Shown in pieces: positions 10,288 through 22,300 of a stretch of DNA of 64,000 bases (positions are counted from its first letter, which is position 1; each line of letters starts with the position of its first letter). This DNA comes from Liolophura sinensis. Its lineage: Eukaryota > Mollusca > Polyplacophora > Chitonida > Chitonidae. The notes under the pieces were generated by a model that saw only the letters and a list, made by a program, of their open reading frames with translations, did no database searches and was not told the origin of the DNA. The DNA is taken from positions 15,063,386 to 15,127,385 of the forward strand of contig NC_088306.1 of NCBI RefSeq assembly GCF_032854445.1, written 5' to 3'. A program made the position numbers and the translations under genes.

Positions 10288-12005
10288 TAAAGGAAGTCAA
10301 CTGCACAGGAAAACCTGAGAGGGAGCCAACATGAGCATACCCAGTAAGTAAACTGTTTCGTGGCTGGAAATCATCGTTTATCAAATGCTCAGGATCTACT
10401 CTTAACGTTCTTGCTGATTTCAATGAGATCAACATGGCATCAGACACGACCCATATGTTGGCGGCTTGAAAATTTAATTATGCTTGGGACAATTGGCATG
10501 GCATATCAATTTAAGTCCATAAATATAATACTTAAGATCAAAAGACAACAACAACACAATGTAACACATAACTTCTTCACTGAGGACTTCTTTTTTTTTT
10601 TTCCACAAAATGTTATAAGACAAAACCTATAATTTAACAATCAAATATACAGTATTTCTCTTTTAATATACACAACAGTGTAAGGAATAAGAGTGCAGAA
10701 GAAAGAAGCCTTGTATGTCGTCCTGAGTGCAGCTGTGAAGATCAAGGCTCAACTTTAACGTGAAATCTCAGAATACAACATGAACGGAGGTCAATCAAAT
10801 ATATATCGCTACATAACAACAAGTATGTAAACTAAAAACAATAAATCATAAATCCTGCCAAAAAAAAAAACGAGACAAAACATCTACATTTAACTTTACA
10901 TTTGTAACATGTTTACATACTGCAGTAAATGCAACAAACAACTTTCTCCAACAAGTCAGATTAATTCTCTGCCAGGCTACAGTCTTTTATAAGAATTAAC
11001 ACTGATTATGAAAGACATTTGGCAAAATAGGGTAGAAAGGTGACAGATTCCATAACCACTGTAGAAAAAAAATGAGAAACATTCTTTAAAATGTAGGTCT
11101 GTGTAGAAAAAAAAAGTTGATTTCTCAGATATGTGCACTTTAAAAACATCTTATTTATGTTTTCATAAATTTCTCATTTTCATCTTGTGTCGCCTGTGCT
11201 AAAATTAACATGAACTAAATAATTTCTACCCGAGAAAGTAGGTTTAATGTCGCACAAACAAAAAATAATGTCATCCAGTGAGGTCATTATGAAGTTTTAG
11301 GGCTTTAATTGGTCCTTCCCAGCAGTTAAGGACTTAAAGATCCTTTTTTTTTTATGTTTAAGTGGCTTAAATCACATGAAAGAGGTCAGATGACAAAAGA
11401 TACCCTTATAAAACCACTGTGTCGCTGACAATAGCCCAATCTTTCTAACTCTCCTTGCCCTATAATACTACTACAATCTCATACAAATATAATATGTTAT
11501 GTCTAGGGTATATTATAAATAATGGTAAATATGATAGGGTTTGAATACCAAAAAAATGAATTGAACGATTTAAAAAAAAAGAAATCTGGATAGCATGTTT
11601 GCAAATGCATTTATACCCGTACAATTAAAGGTATTGTCTAGAACCTACATGTATAAGTATTACAACTGTTTCTTGACATGACCTGACAAAGGTAATTCAT
11701 ATACATGCACAGAAAAATACATGCAAAAAAAGTCCTTTACATATTCATCTGATTATTGCTAAATGCCATACTCACAAGTGTTTCACTTACATGTATTATT
11801 TTGCTGTCCATTTTAAGGGTGGGGGAGACCAGAGGAGGCCACTGTCTCTTCAGACCCACTGGGCAAGTTATGTCTCCTTAATTCTATTTTACCTTCACGG
11901 TCAAGTGTAAACTACCAAACAACGCTGTGGTCAAACCAGTGAGATCTCTCTGTTCACGGTCTGGCAAGCTGATGCAAAGGCAACACATTCATGACTTCCG
12001 ATTGA
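10288..12005. other. Gene-free AT-rich region
   Basis: No coding segment, RNA gene or element is recognisable. It holds several A or T runs (10591, 10860, 11110, 11346, 11572) and would lie downstream of the minus-strand transporter gene, though nothing shows that its 3' UTR reaches this far. Confidence 0.35.
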
Positions 12006-12150
12006 AAATGAAAGCTATGTATTACAAGGTTTAATAGGTGGAAACCAAGAGTTAAAGTTAAACATAACGGTATTTAGTGAGTGGAAACCAAGTGTCAATA
12101 TCAAATATGAGAGCTATGCATTACAAGGTTTGATGGGTGGAAACATGAGA
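12006..12150 (+). repeat. Older ~54-bp tandem repeat, left part
   Basis: About three diverged units of the type 'agctatgtattacaaggttt' plus 'ggtggaaaccaagagtta' plus 'tcaaacat'. The same unit forms the array at 13618-14185, so the 51-bp array between them seems to have arisen within it. Confidence 0.75.
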
Positions 12151-12304
12151 TCTATGCATTCTGAAAATGAGTCCACAGGTTTGTCGACACAAAAGGTAAC
12201 TGAAGCAAATACGCTGGATTTCCCAGTGTACAGAATTAAAGATATTAATGGTACAGTAAAAGGTGATAACTTCATAGATAAAAATGTAATGTGCCATTGT
12301 GCCA

Positions 12305-13270
12305 AAATGAAGTCTGTTCTCATTAGATGGTAAACCATACACTGACCTTTGACAAAATGAAGTCTGTTCTCACTAGATGGCTGACCATAGTGACCTTTGA
12401 CAAAATGAAGTCTGTTCTCATTATGGTGGCTAACCATATACTGACCTTTGACAAAATGAAGTCTGTTCTCATTATGGTGGCTAAGCATATACTGACCTTT
12501 GACAAAATGAAATCTGTTCTCATTATGGTGGTTAACCATATACTGACCTTTGACATAATGAAGTCTGTTCTCCATATAGTGGCTAACCATACACTAACCC
12601 ATGACAAAATGAAGTCTGTTATCGCTATAGTGGATAATCATATACTGACCTTTGACAAAATGAAGTCTGTTCTCATTATGGTGGCTAACCATATATTGAC
12701 CTTTGACAAAATGAAGTATATTCTCACTAGATGGCTAACCATATACTGACCTTTGACAAAATGAAGTCTGTTCTCCATATAGTGGCTAACCATACACTAA
12801 CCCATGACAAAATGAAGTATATTCTCACTAGATGGCTAACCATACACTGACCTTTGACATAATGAAGTCTGTTCTCCATATAGTGGCTAACCATACACTA
12901 ATCCATGACAAAATGAAGTATATTCTCACTAGATGGCTAACCATATACTGACCTTTGACAAAATGAAGTCTGTTCTCATTATGGTGGCTAACCATATATT
13001 GACCTTTGACAAAATGAAGTATATTCTCACTAGATGGCTAACCATATATTGACCTTTGACATAATGAAGCCTGTTCTCCATATAGTGGCTAACCATACAC
13101 TAACCCATGACAAAATGAAGTATATTCTCACTAGATGGCTAACCATATACTGACCTTTGACATAATGAAGTCTGTTCTCCATATAGTGGCTAACCATACA
13201 CTCATACACTAACCCATGACAAAATGAAGTCTGTTATCGCTATAGCGGATAATCATACACTGACCTATAC
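12305..13270 (+). repeat. 51-bp minisatellite array, about 19 units
   Basis: The unit is near 'atactgacctttgacaaaat', 'gaagtctgttctcattatgg' and 'tggctaaccat'. Two main variants exist, 'cattatggtggc' and 'ccatatagtggc', and they alternate with a 'cactagatggc' variant in the right half, giving a higher-order period. As 51 is a multiple of three, an open frame of 158 codons appears on the minus strand with a 17-residue period; I treat it as a by-product. Confidence 0.95.
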
Positions 13271-13617
13271 GATGGTCTTGCATGGAAGGTCTGACGAGTT
13301 TAACAAATTCATTGCACAAATTTGTTTCCCTAAAAAAAATGTACAAATGAATTTCACCACTTGTGGAAATGTAAATAGTACAATTATTACGATTAACTTT
13401 ATAGTATTCCAGCAATGCATTCACACACAAATAGGTCTGCTGTAGCAACAAACTACTGAGGCATTTAAAGGAAGGGGTTTCTTTTCGATAAAATAGAACA
13501 GTAGGAAGACAAAAACACGTTTAATAATTAGAGTGTATGCGATTAGTGTCCATACAATTTACAGCTGCTTTCATTATGCACACATACAGTACACTGATAA
13601 GTTAATGTCAACCACAA

Positions 13618-14185
13618 TTAGGAGCTATGCATTGCAGGATTTGAAGAGTGCAAACCAAGAGTTGATGTCAAACATGAGAGCTGTGTATTACAAGGTTTGA
13701 TGAGTGGAAACCTACAGTTAATGTCAAACCTGAGAGCTACATGTATGTATTATGGTATTTAGTGAGTGGAAACCAAGTGTTACCGTCAAACATGAGAGCT
13801 ATGTATTACAAGGTTTGATGGGTGGAAACCAAGAGTTAATGTCAAATGAGATCTATGCATTATGGTATTTAGTGATTGGAAACCAAGTGTTAATGTCAAA
13901 CATGAGAGCTATGTATTACAAGGTTTGATAGGTGGAAACCAAGAGGTAATGTCAAACGAGATCTATGCATTATGGTATTTAGTGATTGGAAACTAAGTGT
14001 TAATATCAAACATGAGAGCTGTGTATTACAAGGTTTGATGAGTGGAAAGCAAGTGTTAATGTTAAACATGACAGCTATGCATTACAAGTTTATTTGAGTG
14101 GAAACCAAGTGTTAATGTCAAACATAACAGCTATGCATTGCAGGGTTTAATGAGTGGAAACCAAATATGTTAATATCAAACACTA
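13618..14185 (+). repeat. ~54-bp tandem repeat, right part, about 10 units
   Basis: Ten diverged units around 'gagctatgtattacaagg', 'tttgatgagtggaaacc' and 'aagtgttaatgtcaaacat'. Units alternate between a 'attacaaggtttgatg' form and a 'attatggtatttagtg' form, so dimers of about 107 bp are visible between 13795 and 14010. Confidence 0.85.
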
Positions 14186-14728
14186 TAACTATAATGTACA
14201 TGTACGCAATATTGGATTTGAGGAGTGATATAAGCTGAGAGTTAATGTGAATTGTGGTTTGTACTGACCACATGTCAAATATTAGAGCTACACATATACA
14301 TCTTGCAAGTTAACAGTTAAACGTACTGTAAATCTTCAACCTTCTCAACCACTAAAGCACGTTCTTCAGTGGAAGTTGTGCACGCAGTTATTACAAAAAT
14401 GATGCTAAAAATGCTTTGTTTGTGTCATGAAAGATGCACTCTGACTGTGGCAAACATATGTGGTGACAGTTTGCCTCCAGGTTGCACTTTAACTGCACAA
14501 TGCATATCATTATGCTCATTGGAATTATACTTGTATAGTATACTTAATAAACATAACTTTATACACATAGGCGCTATGAATAAAAACATTCCACTTCAAA
14601 GAAAATGGACTTGAAAAATGCAGAAAAAAACCATTTGATAAACAATCCAAAATGCATCCTTAGTTACATGTAACTATAACAACTGGATCAGGGTCATCCA
14701 TTTCCCCATCTGTTAGTGACAATGCCTT

Positions 14729-15019
14729 AATAACATCTTGGGGCCTCCGTGGCTCAGTCGGTTAACGCGCTAGAGCAGCGTAATGACCCAGGAGCCTCTC
14801 ACCAATGCAGTCGCTGTGAGTTCAAGTCCAGCTCATGCTGGCTTCCTCTCTGGCCGTAAGTGGGAAGGTCTGCCAGCAACCTGCGGATGGTCGTGGGCTT
14901 CCCCCGGGCTGTGCCCGGTTTCCACCCACCATAATGCTGGCCGCCGTCGTATAAGTGAAATATTCTTGAGTACGGCGTAAAACACCAATCAAAAAAAAAA
15001 TAATAAAAAATAACATCTT
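14729..15019 (+). mobile_element. tRNA-derived SINE, full-length, with 11-bp target duplication
   Basis: The element is 14740-15008, flanked by identical AATAACATCTT at 14729-14739 and 15009-15019. The head 'gggcctccgtggctcagtcg' contains an A box, and 'gtgagttcaagtccagctca' a B box. The body runs through 'ggaaggtctgccagcaacct' and 'ccacccaccataatgctggc' to the tail 'gtacggcgtaaaacaccaat' and an A-rich end. It is the best reference copy of the family in this window. Confidence 0.95.
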
Positions 15020-15935
15020 AACACTTTTTATGTGTTAGCTTCTCTATTTATACTAGTACTGTGCTGGTAATACTGGATTAATAGAAGTAAACTTTAATTA
15101 AAACTGATAAAATGTGAAATTACAAGCATTCTGGGTCAACACCATCAATTTCAAGAACAAAAACATGAAATAAAAACAAGTAAAGAAACAAAACAATTCT
15201 CGTTGATATGATAGTCAGGATTATGAATAAAAATAATCGGACAGAGATTTTGCCCTTAGGAAGTTGCCCACTGATTTTCAGTGAGGGTAAAATACATCAG
15301 GCTATCCTTAAAGAATTCTTGAATTCTTTGTTGGCCATGTACTGATCCTGTGAGAAAAAACAGTAGGTCAGCAGCTTTTTCTTTCTATTTTCAATTTTTA
15401 ACTTTTTTTTTTTTTTTTTGCTAAAGATAAATGGAGGAATTTTAAAGAAATAAACAAGCAAAATTTCTCTGCCTTCTCCACAAATTTGAAATTAGGGTCC
15501 TTTATTGGAGGGTGGGTTGGTTTATGCCCAAAATACATATTTTTAATGACAGCCTCATGGGGGAACAATTAAAATGTGTATCAGATATATTGCCTATCCT
15601 CCTTCATGCTGTGTTGTTATATTGTTTAAATTTTATTAAACCATTTTCACTAATAATGTCTCTATTGTTTCTCAGGGCTTGTGAGTTGTTAAAGTATCAC
15701 ACAACATCGCATTAACCCATTAACATACCTCTAAAAGCTCCTGACACAAAACTACAGGCAACATAGCAGGACAGCGCTGGATTTGAACTCACAAATTCCT
15801 TAATAATTTCATGCAATCACTCCAAACCTTGAGTACTTTCTAACAGTCAAAACAAGAACTTTTCACGTCTTCAAAACCTTTGAACAAAACTTTAGTATGG
15901 TAAATGAAATAATGTTTTGCCCAAACAATGGCATT
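15020..15935. other. Gene-free region downstream of the transporter
   Basis: No gene recognised. A T run lies at 15403-15419. The stretch 15768-15800 reads in reverse like a tRNA B-box ('gagttcaaatccagcgctg'), too short to call an element. Reverse-strand AATAAA hexamers occur (for example at about 15502) and could serve the transporter transcript. Confidence 0.35.
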
Positions 15936-15937
15936 TC

Positions 15938-16045
15938 AGGCGGCAATTTTAACATACACTTATAACATGGTGCTGAAAATTACATTTTTCCTGCAGGATA
16001 TCATACTACCATCCATATAAACCCTAAAACACCCTTTCTACATGT
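15938..16045 (-). repeat. Dispersed repeat, 'tggaaaaatgtaaatttcag' family, copy 1
   Basis: Reverse complement of the copies at 25730-25850 and 29522-29645. Shared strings are 'atgatatcctg', 'ggaaaaatgtaattttcagc' and 'accat'. Non-coding, possibly a MITE. Confidence 0.5.
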
Positions 16046-16305
16046 AGTATCAATAGAATTCTGAGAATCAAGAGAAATGAGAAACTCAGAAGAAACGTAA
16101 TCATGGATGATTCAAGTGTTTACAATATATGTATAAGAATTCTGAAAAGATAAATGCAAATGAATATGTATGTGAACAACCAATACACAAATATGTGTAC
16201 AAGTAGATATATAGTGACTAGGTAAAAATACACTTATCCGATCTATGTAAAAGTACATATATATCTTTGATATATTCCTCATGTGGAGATAATCTTGTAA
16301 GAGAT

Positions 16306-19300
16306 TTAAGTTGACAAGGGAGATAACTCTTCCGTATGCAGTGTTACACTTCCATCCTGTGTCTTCCTGGGTGGAAGGTTACGACCCTGAAACTGCTCCT
16401 GGATCGGAATCCAGAACATGACAACGCCTCCAAGTACGTTGAGGACCCCAGCCAGAACCAAGGAGGAGCGATAATTTCCAGACAGGTCAAATAGGAGACC
16501 TGGAAAGGATAAGAAGTGCAAATTACGCACTAGCCAAACCTACAAGTAAATTTAGAGATTTCTGAATGGAATAATTGTCCTAGCTTCAAAGAAAGTTCAC
16601 ATCTTCTCTCTTTGTTTTCGTATATTTTTTAAAAACATTCGAAGGGCTAGCTCAATGTTACAACTCTTGGTACAACAGTAGTATAGCAATTTAACAGATC
16701 ATTACTGTGAACAGAAATAACAATTTGATTTTAAGACTAATTTCTTTCCCAATTCTTGCATGTACGTGCTTTTTTTCTTAGATTAAGAACACTGGAAATG
16801 CAGAGTTAAGTGACAAAAAGGTCATCTGACACAATAGGCTATTTTATCCAACCAAACTATTTAATTTTTACTACTGAATATGTTATTGCATTGTTAAAAC
16901 ATTCTTCATATAAATTGATATGTAATATGTACATTGTAATTATACCTATCTACATGTATATAGTAACACATACATACATGTATATATAATCTTTATTTAT
17001 TCGATTCTTGCATGTACGGTATTTCACAAATTTATGCAAACAATCCTACTGTTCACAGTATTGCACTGCAGTTCACACGTGTGTACATCCTTCAGAACTG
17101 TTGTTTTTGACGTAGCTGCACAACGTTGTTGCCTAGAGTCCTGTTGCACAGCATAGTACCTCATCAACTTTTTGCACAACACTATTGACCATCACCTTGC
17201 AGCACAACATTCACTGGAATGCACAAAGAAAAAACCTCAAATGACGTATCCACAAATCATGCTACTAATTTGCAGCCTAACTTACCTGCCAATGGAGGCC
17301 CAGCCAAATTGCCAACACCATTTGAAAACATGAGATAGCCGAATGCCTGCCCCAGCTTCTGTACACCTATAATGTCAGCGCAGAGAACAACCAGCAAGCT
17401 AACAATAGCCCCCATGGAAAAGCCAAACACTGCACTGCACCCCATGATGTACGCCACGTCTGTGCTGACCAAGTACAGCAGACCCGAGACCCCAGCCGAG
17501 ATGTTGACCCCTATGTACAGGAAGAGTCTATTACAGCTATGATGGTTACCCAGGATGCCTGCTGCAGCTCCCCCTACCAGCCCCCCACCCCCACAAAATG
17601 TCACCAGCATGCTGGCCGTCTCTTTGTCCGTCCCGTTCTCGTACAGGTAATCCACAGGTATGATCACCAGAATCCCCGTACCGATGTTCCAGAAGATATT
17701 GCTAAGGAAATACACAAGGAATTTAAAATCAAACATGACATGTTCAGAGTCCTTCAAATTTAAGAGCCTCTTTCGTGAAACTTTCAAAATCTGAGAGCTT
17801 CGAAGAGCAGCAAGCTCCGCTACTTCGACCATCTCAGAGTTTCCTTGCTCCTCGATGCTGCTCGGCGCCCAACCGTCTTTATTCTCCACCGACACAGGCT
17901 GTTGAGATAAGTCTGTGTCCTTGGGACTTACAGGCAACTTGCGAATTATTGGTGCTGTTTTCTGAGACGTAGCAGGGCGCTGAAAACGACCATTTGTAGA
18001 TTGAGGGCTGCCAGGATGAACACGGAGCCTTTCCAGGTGTACCTGTCAATGGTGTAGTTGTAGAGGAACGGAAGCACAAGAATGGCCAGGCTACCCCCAA
18101 CAGAGCAGATGCCTGTGGTGGCGCTGCGATACTTCTGGAAGTACTGACCCACCAGCACAGCTGACGGGATATAAACCATACAGTAACCAAACCCTGGAAA
18201 ATGGAAATGAAATACATCAGTACATGCGGGGCACAATAGGCCTACGGGCTCACAATTTAACACAAAACTGCAAATTTTGAAATAAAAGTATACTAGGCAG
18301 CAGTGATCTTTTCAAGTACTATATACTTCACCATTAATCAGGTACTTAACCTTAGTCACATATGGTACCACACCATGGATAAAACTTTGTGAATAAAGTT
18401 AACCAAAATCAAACACACAAACCTTCACTTCTCACACTATACCTTAATACCCTTTTTGTTCAAACAAAAACAGAGACGTGCGCGTATTTGAAAAGCGTAA
18501 ACTTTGGGAAATCAGTCCTCAAAATAGGTCCGCACCGAATTAGCTCCCTAAATCATCAGTCTTCCGTATAGAAAATCCATTTTTAGGAGTCAGCTGTGGT
18601 TAGGTGAGACCCCATACAGAGCCTAACAGCAAGTTTTGGTTTTGAAGAAGTATAAGCTTGTTGAAGACCTACATGTAGCTCTAAGGCAGATTTGAATTTT
18701 GTGAACTGTTTTAGAATGCCCAGGATAAGTGCTGTACATAATTTAAATATTCTGGCCCTAGTGAAACATATATGTATATGTATATTCTACCTATGCTTCA
18801 TAAAAGTCCCCTAGACATTCCTGAGAATGACTGTAAACTGGAAAAACACTGGTAATGGGGCCAAATTTCATGGGGTGGGAGGTCCGTAAAGGTCATTTAT
18901 GAAATAACAAGGGGCCAAGTGGAAAGCTTGCAAGCGCGGCGCAATGACTAAGGAACCTTTCACCATTGCGTGAATGGTGAGTTTAAGTCCAGCTCATGCT
19001 GTCTTCTTTTCATACGTAGGAAGGTCATCCAGCAACCTGCAGATCTATGGTCGTGGATTTATCCCTGAGCTCTGCAGGGTTTCCTTCCACCATAATGCTG
19101 GCTACCACTGTATTGGTGAAATACTCTTAAGTATGGCATAAAACAGCAATCAAATAAATAGAAAAACATGAATTAACCCGTCTAGATAAGATAATATTTC
19201 AACTGTAATATCGAAAACATGCATTGAAGTCTGTGGTTAAATTTGTTGAGGGCTTCAATTGGGTTGTTTGTGACTTACATGTAGCTCTCAATGAACCAGG

Positions 19301-22300
19301 GCTTGAAATAAGCTGCGAGCGATTGTTCAGGTAACAGGGAACAGGAGGTTAAAATTTATTAGGGCGGTAATGAGGGCGATTTTTCATTTCCTAAGACAAA
19401 CTGATATAAATGGAAAGAAATAGAGTACTAAATACCCTGAATGACTAAATCTGTTGAAGAACTGGGCTGTGCAATGTGTCGACAATTAATACAATTTATG
19501 GACGTTATGCACCGAATGTGCCACCGTGCCAATCTTGAAAACAATAATTTAAATGACACCTATGTTCAGAAATCATTGGAGTTAATTATAATAATGCACT
19601 GCCAAGTTTTAGATAAACATCACATATTTCGACACGGTCATGACTCCTTAGACCGGCGGAAAAGATAACTTCATATCTTACCGTTTCCTGGCACCGGTAT
19701 AAACAAAAAATGAACTAAATTAACATTAAAAAAATTTTAAAAATAAAATCGCCAAATAATTCTGATTTTAGAAATAATTTCAAGTGTATGTAATTACTTT
19801 GTGTTTAATGTTGTACTCAAGACAATAAGTTACTGGTGTGAAATCTGATTTCACGCTCTGTGAACCTACAATGTTTGCAGTCAAATTTGCTGGGGTAGTT
19901 TATCATAAAATGTGTTTTGTTGAATTCGTTTAGGATATATGGTAGTTTATGGCATAGCTCACAGTGATCTTTCCCCTGACACTCAGTTGTATTTTTGCCT
20001 TTCTTCAACTTCTTTCAGTCAGGACGTGCAACATTGAGTCGTTAAGTAACACCCACCTGTAATCAAGCCATAGCTGACGTACAAGTGATAGACACTGGTG
20101 GAAAAGTACATGGCCACAGTCCCCAGGGTGCTGAGCACAGCACCCACACAAGACACTGTGCGCCCAGAGAAACGAGCCATGAGCCACGCTGTGATAGGAC
20201 CTGCACAATCAAAACAGAGCATACACATTAATTATTATATAAAAGCCACATGCATGTGGCAAGTATGAGCAGTGAAAGGTTTTACTTATCCATTGTTATA
20301 AAACTACTTTCATTATCAGCTTCATTATCTAAGATGGGCCTCCGAGGCCGAGGAGGTTAACCTGTCAGTGCGGCTCAATGGCCCAGACGCCTCTTACAGT
20401 GCCGTCGCTGTCATGTAACGTCCAGCTCATCCTGGCTTCCTCCCCTGTTGTATGCAGGAAGTTCTGCCAGCAACCTGAGGATGGTCAGGGGATCCCCTGG
20501 GCTCTACCCGCTTTCCTCCTACCACAATGCTGACTGTCATTATATAAGTGAAAGTTTTAAGTACAGCGCAAACCAAATAAATAAACAAATATATAAATAA
20601 TACCTCAGACATAGCTGTCTTAGACTTACAACAAAAGACAACAAATTAATGTAACCTTATTTATTTCGGAAGGGTGACAGAGATAGACCTAAAAGACCAC
20701 AGCCATAAGTTTTTGTTTTGATGAAGTTTTGGTATAAAACAATTTTAATCTGGACTCTTGTGGAGTGATGAGATGCACTGGACTAGAGACACCAGAAACA
20801 TGATGTCATGTCGCTCACACCCCAAGATCATACATCGCTAACAAGGCCAAACGAGATACAGGGGGTGTCAGCAAAAACAGGTTTTAAAAACAAATTAACA
20901 TGTTGACCAATTGGCTAAATCTGATAACATGATGACGCTTTTGATCTCCTTCATTTGTTTGTTCATTTAGTTCATTTTGCAGTGATAACTTGGTTATGCA
21001 ACATCACAGAAAGGGAAAGGTATGTTTTTCGAACTTTATGTGGGATAGCATATTGATAAATACATTTGGTCTAGTGTTGTCTAGTTTTCCTTCCATTAGA
21101 TCTGACTTTTAATACATGTACATCCAGGGTGAAGTTCAAAACTGTTTAATGCTCTAAAACTACGACTCAAGTAACCAATTTTTGTTTTCATACTTTAGGT
21201 TGCTTTGATGACTTACTTTGATGATAAAATTGAGAACTCATGCTTAAGGTGAAATCTAAGTTCAGGAATTACATGTACATTACAAAACTTTACTTAAGAT
21301 TTAATAAGTCAATGACTTAATCCTGCGGCCTTATTCTTTCAATCACTTTTTTTTGTTTTGTTTTTTTGGTTTTACTCATACATATGCCAATGCACTGCAA
21401 TTTGTTGTTAAAACTTGATGAGGGCAGAATTATAGCTCAGAGATGAGTCTAAGGCCCACTAATCTGGGGGAATTAGCACTCGCGAGATACATGTACACAT
21501 AAAGTAGCTATAGGGAAAACGGCAAAACACCTCGATTTCAATGTGTGGCTAAATCTATGTCAGCTAAATCCATGGCCTGGAAAATGTAAATTCACACTGT
21601 ACATGTACAGTACTGAAGCTTAAACATTTAACCCCAAGGGCAAACACTTACCACATCTACTTTTTAATACCCAGATAGAAGTCGTACATTTACAGGTAAC
21701 GATGTCAAAGGAGGCTAAGAATAAAATCATGACAGATTAGCTTACATGCAAAGTGGTTACAGTTCACCTGTAAGTCATGACCAGGTAACAATTATCACAC
21801 TGTCCTTACACTTTAATAGCCACACATTATTCAACGCATCACACTCTTGACCTCAATAGCGATCGAGCCAGGGAAGATTTGAAGCACGCATGTACTTTAG
21901 TGTGTAAAAAGACAAACACCCAGTCATTTTCCGTGTGTGGTTTAACAAGCAGTACTAGATACACATATACATACCATCACTGGTATTTCTAAATATTACC
22001 ATGGGAAAAAGATTACAAAATATTAATATAATATAAATAACAAATGCATCAAAAATATCCCAGATCAAAACATATCAGAAAATTAATATTGGAAATATCT
22101 TCAGCCATACAGGTGCAAAGTATTACTCATATCTACAAGTAAGCAAGAAGTTTGCACACTTATACCCTAATTCCTCAACCTATTCGCACATAAAAAAGCA
22201 ACTTTTAGCGAAATTTATGCACATTTTAAATCTGATTTTGGATTGGCCAATTTCAGAGCTTCACAAAAAATATAATTTTATCAGTCTATGCAGAATAATG

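Noticed and set aside
12114-12749. Frames of 140 and 158 codons with 17-residue period
   Set aside because: Products of the 51-bp array, open on both strands.
14741-14840. A functional tRNA gene
   Set aside because: A and B boxes are present, but the segment is the head of a SINE with target duplications; no cloverleaf with a proper acceptor stem is visible.
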